DNA of 34,620 nt, taken from Ichthyophthirius multifiliis (taxonomy: Eukaryota > Ciliophora > Oligohymenophorea > Hymenostomatida). The stretch covers positions 1-34,620 of the forward strand of contig NW_004086263.1 in assembly GCF_000220395.1 (NCBI RefSeq), given 5' to 3'. Numbering within the stretch: position 1 is the first letter of the stretch; every line of letters starts with the position of its first letter. Shown in pieces: positions 10,432 through 20,878 of this stretch. The position numbers and the translations under genes are program-made. The notes beneath the pieces were generated by a model, which was not told the DNA's origin, searched no databases, and saw only the letters and a program-made list of their open reading frames with translations.

Positions 10432-11485
10432 TCATAATATTAAAGTTAAGGCAGATAAAGCTAATCCACATAATAATTAAGATGAGAAGTTAGCTTTTTC
10501 AGTTTCGGTTTTTTTAGGTTTGCTTTAAACTTATACATGGAAGTTTTATTTAACTTCATCAATTTCATTTTTTTCAGCCAAATTTCTTAATGCATCTTAA
10601 GAAAGAGCTATTTTTAAAGAGACTTCAACTAAGGCATTAACATGAGGTTAGAACAGCAAAATATCTACATCGGTTGATCCTAATCCTTATCTAAGAGTCC
10701 ACCATTAAATATTTCTAACATAATTGTAGATACCAGCATCATCAATGAATTTAACAGTTACAACATGTAAATATTTGGTATACGAGTTGTCCTTGAATAA
10801 AATTCTAACATACATATGGTTACCAACAGTATAGACTGGAACAGTTCCTTAAGCTAAGTAAGAAGTACATGTTTAATCAGAACAAGTTCTTCCTTCAGTA
10901 TCTAAGTTGGCAACAATAATACATTCCTAACCTTTATCACATCCTTCAGTAATTTACTTTTCAACTGTAAGATGGAATACTTCAACTTAGTCTCTGTTTG
11001 TATAGACTCTCATTTAAAACCTATGTTATCTAATAACTCTTCTTAAGTGACCTAATTCAATAGCAAAACAAACAATTTAGTAAATGGTCTTCCATCACCA
11101 GNNNNNNNNNNNNNNNNNNNNNAATAAAGTTTTAACCATTTTAAGCTTTCTCAAGGCTACATTTAGAATGTACAACCATATTGAAAATTTAGTTGAAGAG
11201 TTACCATTCACAATTTGCTACTGGGACGCTAATTCCTACTCTTTCACATTCCCATTCAGATCCTTATTTTAATCTCCAATCAGGTGTTAAACATTAGCAA
11301 AAATCTCTGTTGACCATTTAAGTGCCTTCTTATTATCTGCATCTTGAGCAAAGATTACATTCTGCACATTCAGTTACTTAGCTATCACACTCACAACTAA
11401 CATGACATTATGTTTAAGAAGGCAATTGAGCTAATGCAATAGACACTAAACCAATAAATATAAATAATTTTAATGTTGAATTCAT
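10432..11485 (-). CDS. Secreted, probably GPI-anchored cysteine-rich protein, left copy (interrupted by a sequence gap)
   Basis: Same protein as the right copy at 12549-13793: identical signal peptide MNSTLKLFIFIGLVSIALA, the same Cys-rich N-terminal segment and the same hydrophobic tail. A run of 21 N lies inside it, in place of about 211 bp of the other copy, so the gap length is a placeholder. Right beside the gap one A is missing relative to the right copy, which would shift the frame; being at a contig edge, it may be an assembly error rather than a mutation. The only clear substitution changes Asn to Lys near the C-terminus. Whether this copy is functional cannot be decided from this sequence. 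Confidence 0.85.
11102..11122. other. Assembly gap (21 N)
   Basis: Unknown bases inside the left copy of the duplicated gene. Comparison with the right copy indicates that about 211 bp are missing, so the gap is probably a scaffolding placeholder caused by the near-identical inverted repeat. Confidence 0.98.
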
Positions 11486-11507
11486 TCTTTGACGTTATTT
11501 TACTTTA

Positions 11508-12526
11508 ATATTTTCTATAAGTTTTTGTTTGTTTATTATTATTATAATTTTTATTTTAATTTCTATTTTTTTTTATATTATTAATTTTACATATGCTAAT
11601 TAAATTCTATTTGCGTTAATTTTAAAATAATTGAAAAATAAAAAAAATTCAAAAATAACTTAATTATAATTTTAAAAATACTATAAATTTATTTTTTATA
11701 CTTTTTATCTATTAATAATATAAATATAATTAAAATATAATTGAACTGTATATTATTTTAAATAATATTATTAATATATTATTTTCAATATTTTATTTAA
11801 AAACTATTTATATATCTCAAATCAGAGATTAATAATAATATTTTTTTAAAAAAGTTTACTTATTAAATATTCTAAAATATAATTTATCAAATTTAAGTAA
11901 AATAAATAATTTTAAGAATTATTTATATATAATATCTTTATATGTGAAATAACTTAATTTAAAAATTAAATAACTGATTTATTATAAAAAATATTTATAA
12001 TTAAAGTTAAATTATTTGAAAAAATTAATTTAATTTTTAATATTATTCTAACTTAAGAGTATAAAATAAATATAATAATATTAAATTTTACAATTTAGTT
12101 TTTAGTTAACATGCTTTTATCTATTTTCATATTTATTTTATAAGTTTATAATAATTTATAAAATAAAGAATCATTAAATTTATATAATTAGTTTATAAAA
12201 AATTAATTAAAATGATTTATAATATATAATCAAAACTAGAATAGAATAAAATATAAAATTAATATAATAAAATAAAATATCCCTAATAAATAATTTTTTT
12301 TTAAAAATAATAAATAATACATTAAATAAAATTAGTTTATATAATATATTATAATTTAAAATTAACATAAAGATAATTAAAATATTTAGTAAATTAAATC
12401 ATAAAATTTTTATAATAAAATAAATTATATTAGAGTTAAAAATTAATATATAAATATTTAAAATATTTATATATAAAAAAATATAATTATTAAATAATAA
12501 TATTATAAAATATATTGAAATATAAA
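11508..12526. promoter_or_regulatory. Shared upstream region between head-to-head gene copies
   Basis: About 1.0 kb of very AT-rich DNA separating the start codons of the two divergent copies; it must hold both promoters. It is not itself palindromic: similarity between the sides stops 22 bp from each ATG. The shared leader contains AAAATAACGTCAAAGA just before the ATG. No further motif is recognised. Confidence 0.55.
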
Positions 12527-13801
12527 TAAAGTAAAATAACGTCAAAGAATGAATTCAACATTAAAATTATTTATATTTATTGGTTTAGTGTCTATTGCAT
12601 TAGCTCAATTGCCTTCTTAAACATAATGTCATGTTAGTTGTGAGTGTGATAGCTAAGTAACTGAATGTGCAGAATGTAATCTTTGCTCAAGATGCAGATA
12701 ATAAGAAGGCACTTAAATGGTCAACAGAGATTTTTGCTAATGTTTAACACCTGATTGGAGATTAAAATAAGGATCTGAATGGGAATGTGAAAGAGTAGGA
12801 ATTAGCGTCCCAGTAGCAAATTGTGAATGGTAACTCTTCAACTAAATTTTCAATATGGTTGTACATTCTAAATGTAGCCTTGAGAAAGCTTAAAATGGTT
12901 AAAACTTTATTTAAGATATTATTACTTATGATTGGTTAAGACTTACTGTTTAATTAGATAAAGAATGTATATCTTAATTAGTAACTAGACTTCTTTGGGC
13001 TAAGGATTGTACCAATTATGTGCCCTTAGATTTGTAGTATGTTATTTCCTAAACTTAGAATAGTTTAACCCTTAGAATTCCCTTAATCGATATCTACAAT
13101 CTTACATAAAACACCTAATTAACTGGTGATGGAAGAACCATTTACTAAATTGTTTGTTTTGCTATTGAATTAGGTCACTTAAGAAGAGTTATTAGATAAC
13201 ATAGGTTTTAAATGAGAGTCTATACAAACAGAGACTAAGTTGAAGTATTCCATCTTACAGTTGAAAAGTAAATTACTGAAGGATGTGATAAAGGTTAGGA
13301 ATGTATTATTGTTGCCAACTTAGATACTGAAGGAAGAACTTGTTCTGATTAAACATGTACTTCTTACTTAGCTTAAGGAACTGTTCCAGTCTATACTGTT
13401 GGTAACCATATGTATGTTAGAATTTTATTCAAGGACAACTCGTATACCAAATATTTACATGTTGTAACTGTTAAATTCATTGATGATGCTGGTATCTACA
13501 ATTATGTTAGAAATATTTAATGGTGGACTCTTAGATAAGGATTAGGATCAACCGATGTAGATATTTTGCTGTTCTAACCTCATGTTAATGCCTTAGTTGA
13601 AGTCTCTTTAAAAATAGCTCTTTCTTAAGATGCATTAAGAAATTTGGCTGAAAAAAATGAAATTGATGAAGTTAAATAAAACTTCCATGTATAAGTTTAA
13701 AGCAAACCTAAAAACACCGAAACTGAAAAAGCTAACTTCTCATCTTAATTATTATGTGGATTAGCTTTATCTGCCTTAACTTTAATATTATGATTAAAAT
13801 A
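12527..13801. repeat. Right arm of an inverted gene duplication
   Basis: The intact arm of the inverted pair; partner at 10424-11507, with a unique spacer of about 1,019 bp between them. Confidence 0.95.
12549..13793 (+). CDS. Secreted, probably GPI-anchored cysteine-rich protein, right (intact) copy
   Basis: An intact 414-residue single-exon gene. Residues 1-19 form a clear signal peptide ending SIALA. Next comes a Cys-rich segment with CxxxCxC, then ECAECNLCSRC (residues about 27-50), then further scattered cysteines (DFCQC, WECER, NCEW), and a mixed beta/helical domain. The protein ends with a hydrophilic stretch (KANFSSQ) followed by LLCGLALSALTLIL, the form of a GPI-attachment signal. 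It is therefore likely a cell-surface or secreted protein. It lacks the regular cysteine periodicity of ciliate immobilization antigens, and I do not recognise the family. Codon use is less AT-biased than its neighbours (GCT, GTT, AGA, ACT, GGT frequent), which in ciliates often marks high expression. The leader is shared with the left copy. Confidence 0.85.
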
Positions 13802-14368
13802 TAATTTTTATTATAATTTTTAATTTAATTATAATATTTTTAATTAATTTTATATTATAAATATTAAATAAATAATAAACAAATTAGAAAAATATTTTTA
13901 ATTTACTAATATCTTTTATTTATTAATTTCAAAAATTTATCAAATAATTTATTTTTTTCATTCAATTCTGAAAAATTTTATGATTAAAATATTTTTTATG
14001 TATTTTCATAAAACAAATATAATCATTAAAATATTATCTTGCATTTTTACATATAACTATTTTATATTAATATTTTTTTATTTTACATATTTATAAAGAT
14101 TTATCTATTTTATTTTATTTTAAAATTAATAGATATTCAATTATATTTTTTTTATTTATAATAATATTTCTAAAGTTTGCCAATATTACTTTAGTAAAAA
14201 AATAATTATCTACAAAGCAGCATATTCTTAACTAAAATTTATGATTAAATTTAAAAAAATATATTTATTTATTAAAAGAAAAACTATTTTTATTTTTTTA
14301 AAAAAATACGCCTAAATTAATACATATAAAAACAAGATACCTAATAAACTATTTAGTATACTGAAAAT
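13794..14368. other. AT-rich spacer
   Basis: About 575 bp downstream of the secreted-protein gene. No coding-like frame was seen. The last 60 bp may contain the worn beginning of the rhodanese relic. Confidence 0.65.
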
Positions 14369-15010
14369 TACCTAGACTTCCTTAGTATTTTCTATTCAGA
14401 TTTTATTAATAATATAGGATACAATACTATAGGAAAATGATTTAATAATGTTTTATATTCTAAGACGTTCATTAATTTTTTGAAATTTAGAAAATAAATT
14501 ATGCATTTATTACAGATAAGAGATCACCTAGAAATTTTATTCCTTTTTTCGGGAATAGTTTTTATTTTAAGTATGATTTTTGTTTGTTTAAGTGGTTAGT
14601 ATTTTTGATTCTTAGACTAGTTTTTAATTACTATTGATAGAAGTAATTAAAAATAGTTAATTGCTAGATTAAATAAAATATGATATAATAGAGCAATTGA
14701 ATATTTAAAAGGAGGATTTAATAGTTAAAAAAAAAGCGGTTTTATTATTTGATTAAATCAAAAATATTTCGGCTAAGTTAGTTTTGAAAAATTTTACTTT
14801 TTTGGATATTAGCTGAATATATTTATGTTTAAATGAAAGGGTTGCAAATTATATTGATTTTATTTTGCCAAAATTTGATAAAGATAAGAATTTTATATTT
14901 ATTGTAAAAGTGGTGGTAGATCTAGTATTGGTTGTAGTATTTAGAGAATAAAAGGGGTATTTAAATTAAATTAATATTTTTAGGAGGGGGGGAGGATATT
15001 ATGCTTTTAA
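14369..15010 (+). pseudogene. Decayed rhodanese copy related to the downstream fusion gene
   Basis: Fragments in all three plus-strand frames line up in order with the C-terminal two thirds of the persulfide-dioxygenase/rhodanese gene at 15765-17240. LPQYF and NNIGYNTIGKMI match the linker. SPRNFIPFFGNS matches QQDFLNGFIPGS. FLITIDRSNQKQLIARLNKI then YNRAIEYLKGGFNSQKKSG match the first rhodanese domain. FLDIS, NERVANYI and PKFDKDK, then YCKSGGRSSIGCSI match the second, including its catalytic Cys loop. At least three frame changes and in-frame TGA codons separate the pieces, so it cannot make a protein. No metallo-beta-lactamase part was found. It looks like an old tandem duplicate, now mostly drifted. 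Confidence 0.82.
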
Positions 15011-15764
15011 TTTAAAAATAATTAAGAAATTCAAAGTAAATAAATTTATTTTTTTATTAAAAATTTAAATTATTATTTATTTAGTTTTAGAATAATATAA
15101 AGGACTTTTTATATGTAATAATAAAATAAACAATTTAATGGTTTTAACAATATTTTTATTGAAATAATTTATTAGGTTTTTACATTAATTTAAAAAAAAG
15201 TATATAATAGTTTTTAATATTTAGTTGATTATTTTTTAGACTAATAATAAAGCATTTTTCTTATAAAATTATAAATTATTTGAATATATATATGTTAGTG
15301 TAAAAAATAAATATTATTAAATAATTTAATATTATTTATTACTTAAAATTACTATTTAATCTAATGTTTTTAATCTAAAGTTTGTTTATTTAATTTTATC
15401 CGATTTCTAAATAATACAAATTTTATTTTAGAAATCATTTAAAAACATAATTATGATAAAAAATTAAATATACTTATATTTAAATAATTTGATTTAAAAT
15501 TTAAATATTTTTTTTTATCAAAAAAAATATATTTCGTAATTAAATAAATATTTGATAAATAAAATCTTTTAAAACAAAATTTAAAATTATAAATATAATA
15601 AAAATAAATTGTAAAAAAAATGATAATTAATTAAAAAATATCATATATATAAAATAAATAAATATTTATACTTTTAGAATTAAAAATCGTATCTTTAAAT
15701 AATAAAATCTTAAAATAATACTATAAAAATAAAAAAGTAACAAAAAAATTAAAAAACAAAGTAA
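15011..15764. other. AT-rich spacer and upstream region of the rhodanese fusion gene
   Basis: About 750 bp. Nothing gene-like seen; the last 40 bp form an A-rich leader before the ATG at 15765. Confidence 0.7.
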
Positions 15765-17240
15765 ATGGGTTGTAGTTCATCCTAAATAAATGAAATTAGC
15801 TAATAAATATAAAAGTAAATGCCAGAGGCAATCATTAAAATTGATGAACATAAAAACTTTTATATAATTTAACTTTTCACAGCATGCTTATCAGAAATGG
15901 CCTATTATATAGAAAGTGATAAAGAAGCTATTATAATAGATCCAATGAGAGAAATCGAGCCTTATTATAAATTAATATAGGACCGTGGATCTAAATTAAA
16001 ATATGTTTTCGAAACACATTTCCATGCTGATTTTGTAAGTGGACATATAGAATTAAATATAAAAACTGGTGCTTAAATAATATATGGGCCAGGAGCTAAA
16101 GCTTCTTATTAAATTAAGTCTGCTAAAGATGAGGAAATATTTTAAGTAGGGAAAATAAAAATTAAAGTACTTCATACTCCTGGACATACTTTGGAAAGTA
16201 GTTGCTATTTACTTTTGGATGAGAATGATAAACAATATTGCGTTTTTACAGGGGATACTCTTTTCTTGGGGGAAGTAGGAAGACCTGACTTAGCAGTAAA
16301 AGGGGAAGAGATTACTTGTGAAAATTTAGCCGAATTACTATATGATTCTTTAAGGAATAAAATAATGAAATTAGAGCCTAAATGCATTATTTATCCAGGA
16401 CATGGGAGTGGAAGCGCTTGTGGGAAAAAAATACAGTCAGGAAATAGCGATACATTGGAAAATTAATTAAATACTAATTATGCTTTAAATAAAGATTTAA
16501 AAAAGGAGGATTTTGTGAAAGTTTTAACAACTAATATAGGGTAACCTCCTTAGTATTTTTTCCATTCAGCAGAAGTGAATATGAAAGGATATGAATAAAT
16601 AGAAAAAATAATTTCGAAAAGTTTTATTTTTTTTAACATTAATGATTTCTTGAAGTAAAGTAATAGTAATACTACTGTTATTTTAGATACTAGAAATTAA
16701 CAAGATTTTCTAAATGGATTTATTCCTGGATCTATAAATATTCCTCTTTCAGTTAATTTCGCTGTACTTGTAGGCACTTTATTTCCTCCTTGTATAAGTT
16801 TCCTCTTAGTTACAGATGGAAAGAGTGAAAAATAAGCTATTATTAGACTCGCGAGAATCGGATATGATAAAATAATAGGATGTCTATAGGGAGGTTTTGA
16901 TTCTTGTAAAAATTCTGGAGTCGAAATTCATTCTTTGAAAAATATTAAAGCTTTAGATGCGAAAAATGATGCTATTTTCTTAGATGTTAGGAACAAATAG
17001 GAATTCGAAGAGGGTAAAATTAAGGGAGCATTAAATGTACCTTTTAATGAGTTAGCAAATTAAATTTAAAATAAAGTATTTGAGTTTCCTAAGGATAAAG
17101 ATGTGTATGTTTATTGCAGAAGTGGAACAAGATCTAGTATTGCTTGTAGTATTTTAAGAAAATTAGGGTTTTGTAATTAAATTAATATAGAAGGAGGATT
17201 CAATGAATTAAAAAATAATAAAAATTTAGAAATAATATGA
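15765..17240 (+). CDS. Persulfide dioxygenase / pseudo-rhodanese / rhodanese fusion (CstB-type)
   Basis: A 491-residue single-exon protein. The N-terminal metallo-beta-lactamase domain (about 25-260) has the iron ligands of persulfide dioxygenases: THFHADF (His85, His87, Asp89), HTPGHT, FTGDTLFLGEVGRPDL and YPGHGSGSACG. Two rhodanese domains follow. The first (about 290-390, VILDTRNQQDF) has DGKSEKQ where the active-site loop would be and no Cys, so it is probably inactive. The second (about 395-491) has LDVRNKQEFEEGKIKGALNVP and the active loop CRSGTRSS with Cys451. This order matches bacterial CstB, which oxidises persulfides to thiosulfate and sulfite. In this family the role is sulfide or persulfide detoxification. 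MGCSSS at the N-terminus fits myristoylation plus palmitoylation, so it may be membrane-bound rather than mitochondrial. A decayed copy lies just upstream. Confidence 0.9.
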
Positions 17241-17391
17241 GAAAAAAATATATATATAAATAAAATATTTATATTATTAAGTTTTTAATTAATAAATATA
17301 AATAATTTTATTATATAGAAAAAATTGCTAATTTGTTTGTTTTTTTTGTTTTTTTTGTTTTTTTTTGTTTTTTTTTTTAAAAAAATATTAA
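17241..17391 (+). promoter_or_regulatory. Short spacer with T-rich tract before the calcium-channel gene
   Basis: Only 151 bp separate the rhodanese fusion gene from the next ATG. At about 17331-17378 lies a TTTTTTTTG-type tract broken only by single G residues. It may be part of the leader or promoter; no known motif is recognised. Confidence 0.45.
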
Positions 17392-19157
17392 ATGGAATAA
17401 TAAAATTAATTTTAAAGTAATAAATCGATTTTAAATTTCGGTTCAACAATATATTTATCTTATGAAAATGAATAAAACGAAATTTTCATTAGTTAAGCTG
17501 AAGGCTTTACGAAAAATAGAGTTTAGCTTTTGTAAGAAAGTCATATTAAAAAGTATGGCAATTATATGTCTGGATTATTTAAAGTTTACCCTTCTTTTTA
17601 TAATAGTCAATATCTAAAAATAAAAACAAAATATGAATAAAAATAAATTGATTAATAATAAGATTCAGTTTAGTTTAATAAAAGAAGTACTTTTTGTTTT
17701 GTTTTTTTTATAAAAAAATTAATAAAATAGCTTTAAGATAAGAAATTCCAAAGTAAGTAAAACAAATGGACGAAGAGGCATAATTAAATTATGAATAATA
17801 TAAAAAACTTAAAGGAACACCAGTTTTATATGGATAAATAGTTTAGTTTTTACATTATAATTCAAATAAGTATTTATATTTAGATTAAAACCATGTATCA
17901 GATTACGAATATGATAATTTAAAGTATAAATTAATATATATTGAAAAAAAAATATAAATATATATTGAAAAAAATAAAATGTATATAAATATATAAAGAG
18001 TTCAATTAAAAGAAGAATATTCAGATTAGACATGTTTTAGGATATTACCTTGTTTTAGTTATTAATAGGAAAATTAAGGAATTATTTATAATAATGATTT
18101 TATTTATATAAAATCGACATTAGAGTGTAGAAATAATTCAGGTGAATTATATTTGCATGCGTCTGCTGATGCATTAGATCTAAATTAAAAAAAGTAAAAA
18201 CTTTTAAAGAAAATTTCAAAGTCAAATACATCTAATAATGAATCTGAAAAAAATTATAAAAAAAAAGAAATAAATGCATCTTCTGAATAAAAAAGCTAAT
18301 GGAAAATACGAATATTTTCAGAATATGTAGATGACAAATTATCTGTTTGTGATATTATATGGATAAATTATTCTGAATAAGATGTATATATAATTTATGA
18401 ATTTTTATTATTATATATTTTTTATTAAAAAAAAAAAAAAAAAAAAAAGTTGAATTTAATAACTTAAAAATACGATGAATCAAATGAAAAATATTTATTA
18501 AAATTTGAAGGATTTGAATAAACTGAAAAATATTAAAAGTTTATTGGTAATTCAAATGGAATGTTTATTATTTAAAGTTAAAATATGCATAAAGGAGGAC
18601 TAGTAGAATGGAATAAAGATTATAAATTAAGACATTTAACTACTGGGTTTTATTTGAGTTTAGGTAATGTAGTTAGAGGAATCAATGAAATCGATTTTGG
18701 GGAATAGAATAAATTGCTCGTTTTAGTTAAAAACATTAAATAAGCTTCTTCGTTTAAATTTGAGTTAGTTTAATCTAGTTTAATCTAGAGAAATAAAGAA
18801 CATTTAACTAAATATTTATAAAAAGTATTTATATATATAATAAATCAATTTATATTATTTAAATGTTATTATTCTCTGTAATTATTTAATTTAAACTCAA
18901 TATAAAAAAAATGAATAATAATCATTTAATTGTTATTTTATTGAGTTTTTTTTAAAAAAATTACAGTAAAATTATAAAAAAAAAAGATAAAAATATATAT
19001 TATTTTTTTGGTTCAAAGGATTCTTATTTTAGAATGTCTTGTTTTAATAAAAATTAAACTTATTGGTTAAAAACAGCAGATTCTAAGGAATTCGGGGATA
19101 TAATGTCCTGTTAATTAGAAGGTATATATATATATCTAAAAAATAAATATTAAATAT

Positions 19158-19211
<54 letters not shown>

Positions 19212-20823
19212 TAAAATTATAGATATTGATGATTTTATTAATTTTGATTAAACTTAAGTTTAAATATATCCTGCATTTTCAACAACTAAAAAAGAGGAGT
19301 ATGTATTTAAATTAGCTAAAGCTAATTAGAATGAAGTTCGTATGACATAGTTTTTACTTTCCTGTAGAAAAGTAATTACTAAAGCTTTCAAATATTTAAA
19401 TCCAGAATATATTGAGGAGATAAAATCTATGAATTATTAGGAAGAATATAATTAATTTATTATTAAAATTAATCGATTGGAGAAATGTTTGATTGATTTG
19501 AATCTATTTTGTTGCAATAAATTATTGGCTTATCTCTATATTGATTAGTAATATGGATAAATTAATAATTTTATTTAAAATGTATTAAAAGAGTAACATT
19601 TTGTTGAACTTTTAGTTTCCTTATTGGCACTTTCTTTTCCGAAAATTTAAAATTTATAAGAAGCTTTAATTATTGAAAATGAATATTAAAATAAATTTAA
19701 ATTTAATAATATATATAATAATAATAATAATTAATAAAATAGTATAATTTTAATATTAATTTTTTTTATTATTTTTTTTATTATTTTTTTAGATATTAAT
19801 GAATATTCTAAATATATATAAGAATAAATAATTAGAAAAAAGATAAAGTTTTGTGTTTTAATTTATAAATTATTATCAAATATATGCACAAATAATTAAA
19901 AAAATTAAGAAAAAGCATCTTTATATCTGCCTTTATTTGCAGTTTAATTTCGATATATACCAAGTGCTATGGACTGTATATTATAAATAATAAATAATTA
20001 CTAAGAACTTCTATTTTAATTATATAGATTGAATAATGACTTCGTAAAAGGAGAGATAAAATATGAGAAATTATAATAAAAAGAGAAATTATCAAAAGAA
20101 TTTTAATAATAGTATTAAAAAAGAAAATCGAGTGGGAAAGGTAAACAAAGTGCTTTTTTTAACCTTAAAGAAATTTATGATTTTAATATATATGAAAAAT
20201 TAAATGATTTAGAGAATAATTATAATGAGAAATATGAAAAGATGACATTTTTATTAAAAGAAAGAAACTAAATCTTCAATAAAGAATAATGGGATATGAT
20301 TCAGTATTTTTGCTTTTTATTAGTCAAAAGTAAAGATTTTGGCTTAAAGAAACAAATTTTAAGGTTTTTAAGTTAAGGAAGTTGCTTTTTTGGGGAAGGA
20401 GTTAATGTTAATTAAGAGTTGATATATGAGTATTTAATTAAAAATGGTTTAAATAGAATTTATTAAGAGAATCATTTAGTTTAAATTAAAAGCTAAGGAA
20501 AAGATCTTATTATTTATTTAAATAATGATTAAATTTCTAATAATTTAGAAGTTAATATAGAAAAATTAGTCACTTTTTTAGGGAAAAATATTAATAAAAA
20601 ATAAAAAAATGAAAATGATATGTTTGTGTTTATTTCTTGTCAAATTGAGTTTCTTGCTACTATGTGTAATTCAAGAAATTATACATGGAAAAATTTTATT
20701 GAATAAAATTATACTTTTAATGCTTTGGCTGAAACTATAACTGAAGAATAATATTCGTATGATTTTAGAGCTTAGATATATTAATTATTAAATAAAGTAA
20801 AATTAAAAACTATATAAATATAA

Positions 20824-20878
<55 letters not shown>

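Larger units (their letters stand above)
10424..11507. repeat. Left arm of an inverted gene duplication
   Basis: Reverse complement of 12527-13801. The match covers the whole coding sequence plus only 22 bp before the ATG and 8 bp after the stop, then breaks off sharply on both sides. Outside the gap only two differences were seen by eye: one substitution (10510 against 13715) and one missing base next to the gap. About 211 bp of the right arm correspond to the 21 unknown bases here. Confidence 0.95.

Noticed and set aside
10424-13801. Inverted arms as terminal repeats of a transposon
   Set aside because: Each arm is a complete host-type gene with signal peptide and tail, the spacer has no transposase, and no target-site duplication was seen.
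16205-16387. Minus-strand 60-codon frame
   Set aside because: Antisense shadow of the metallo-beta-lactamase domain of the persulfide dioxygenase gene.
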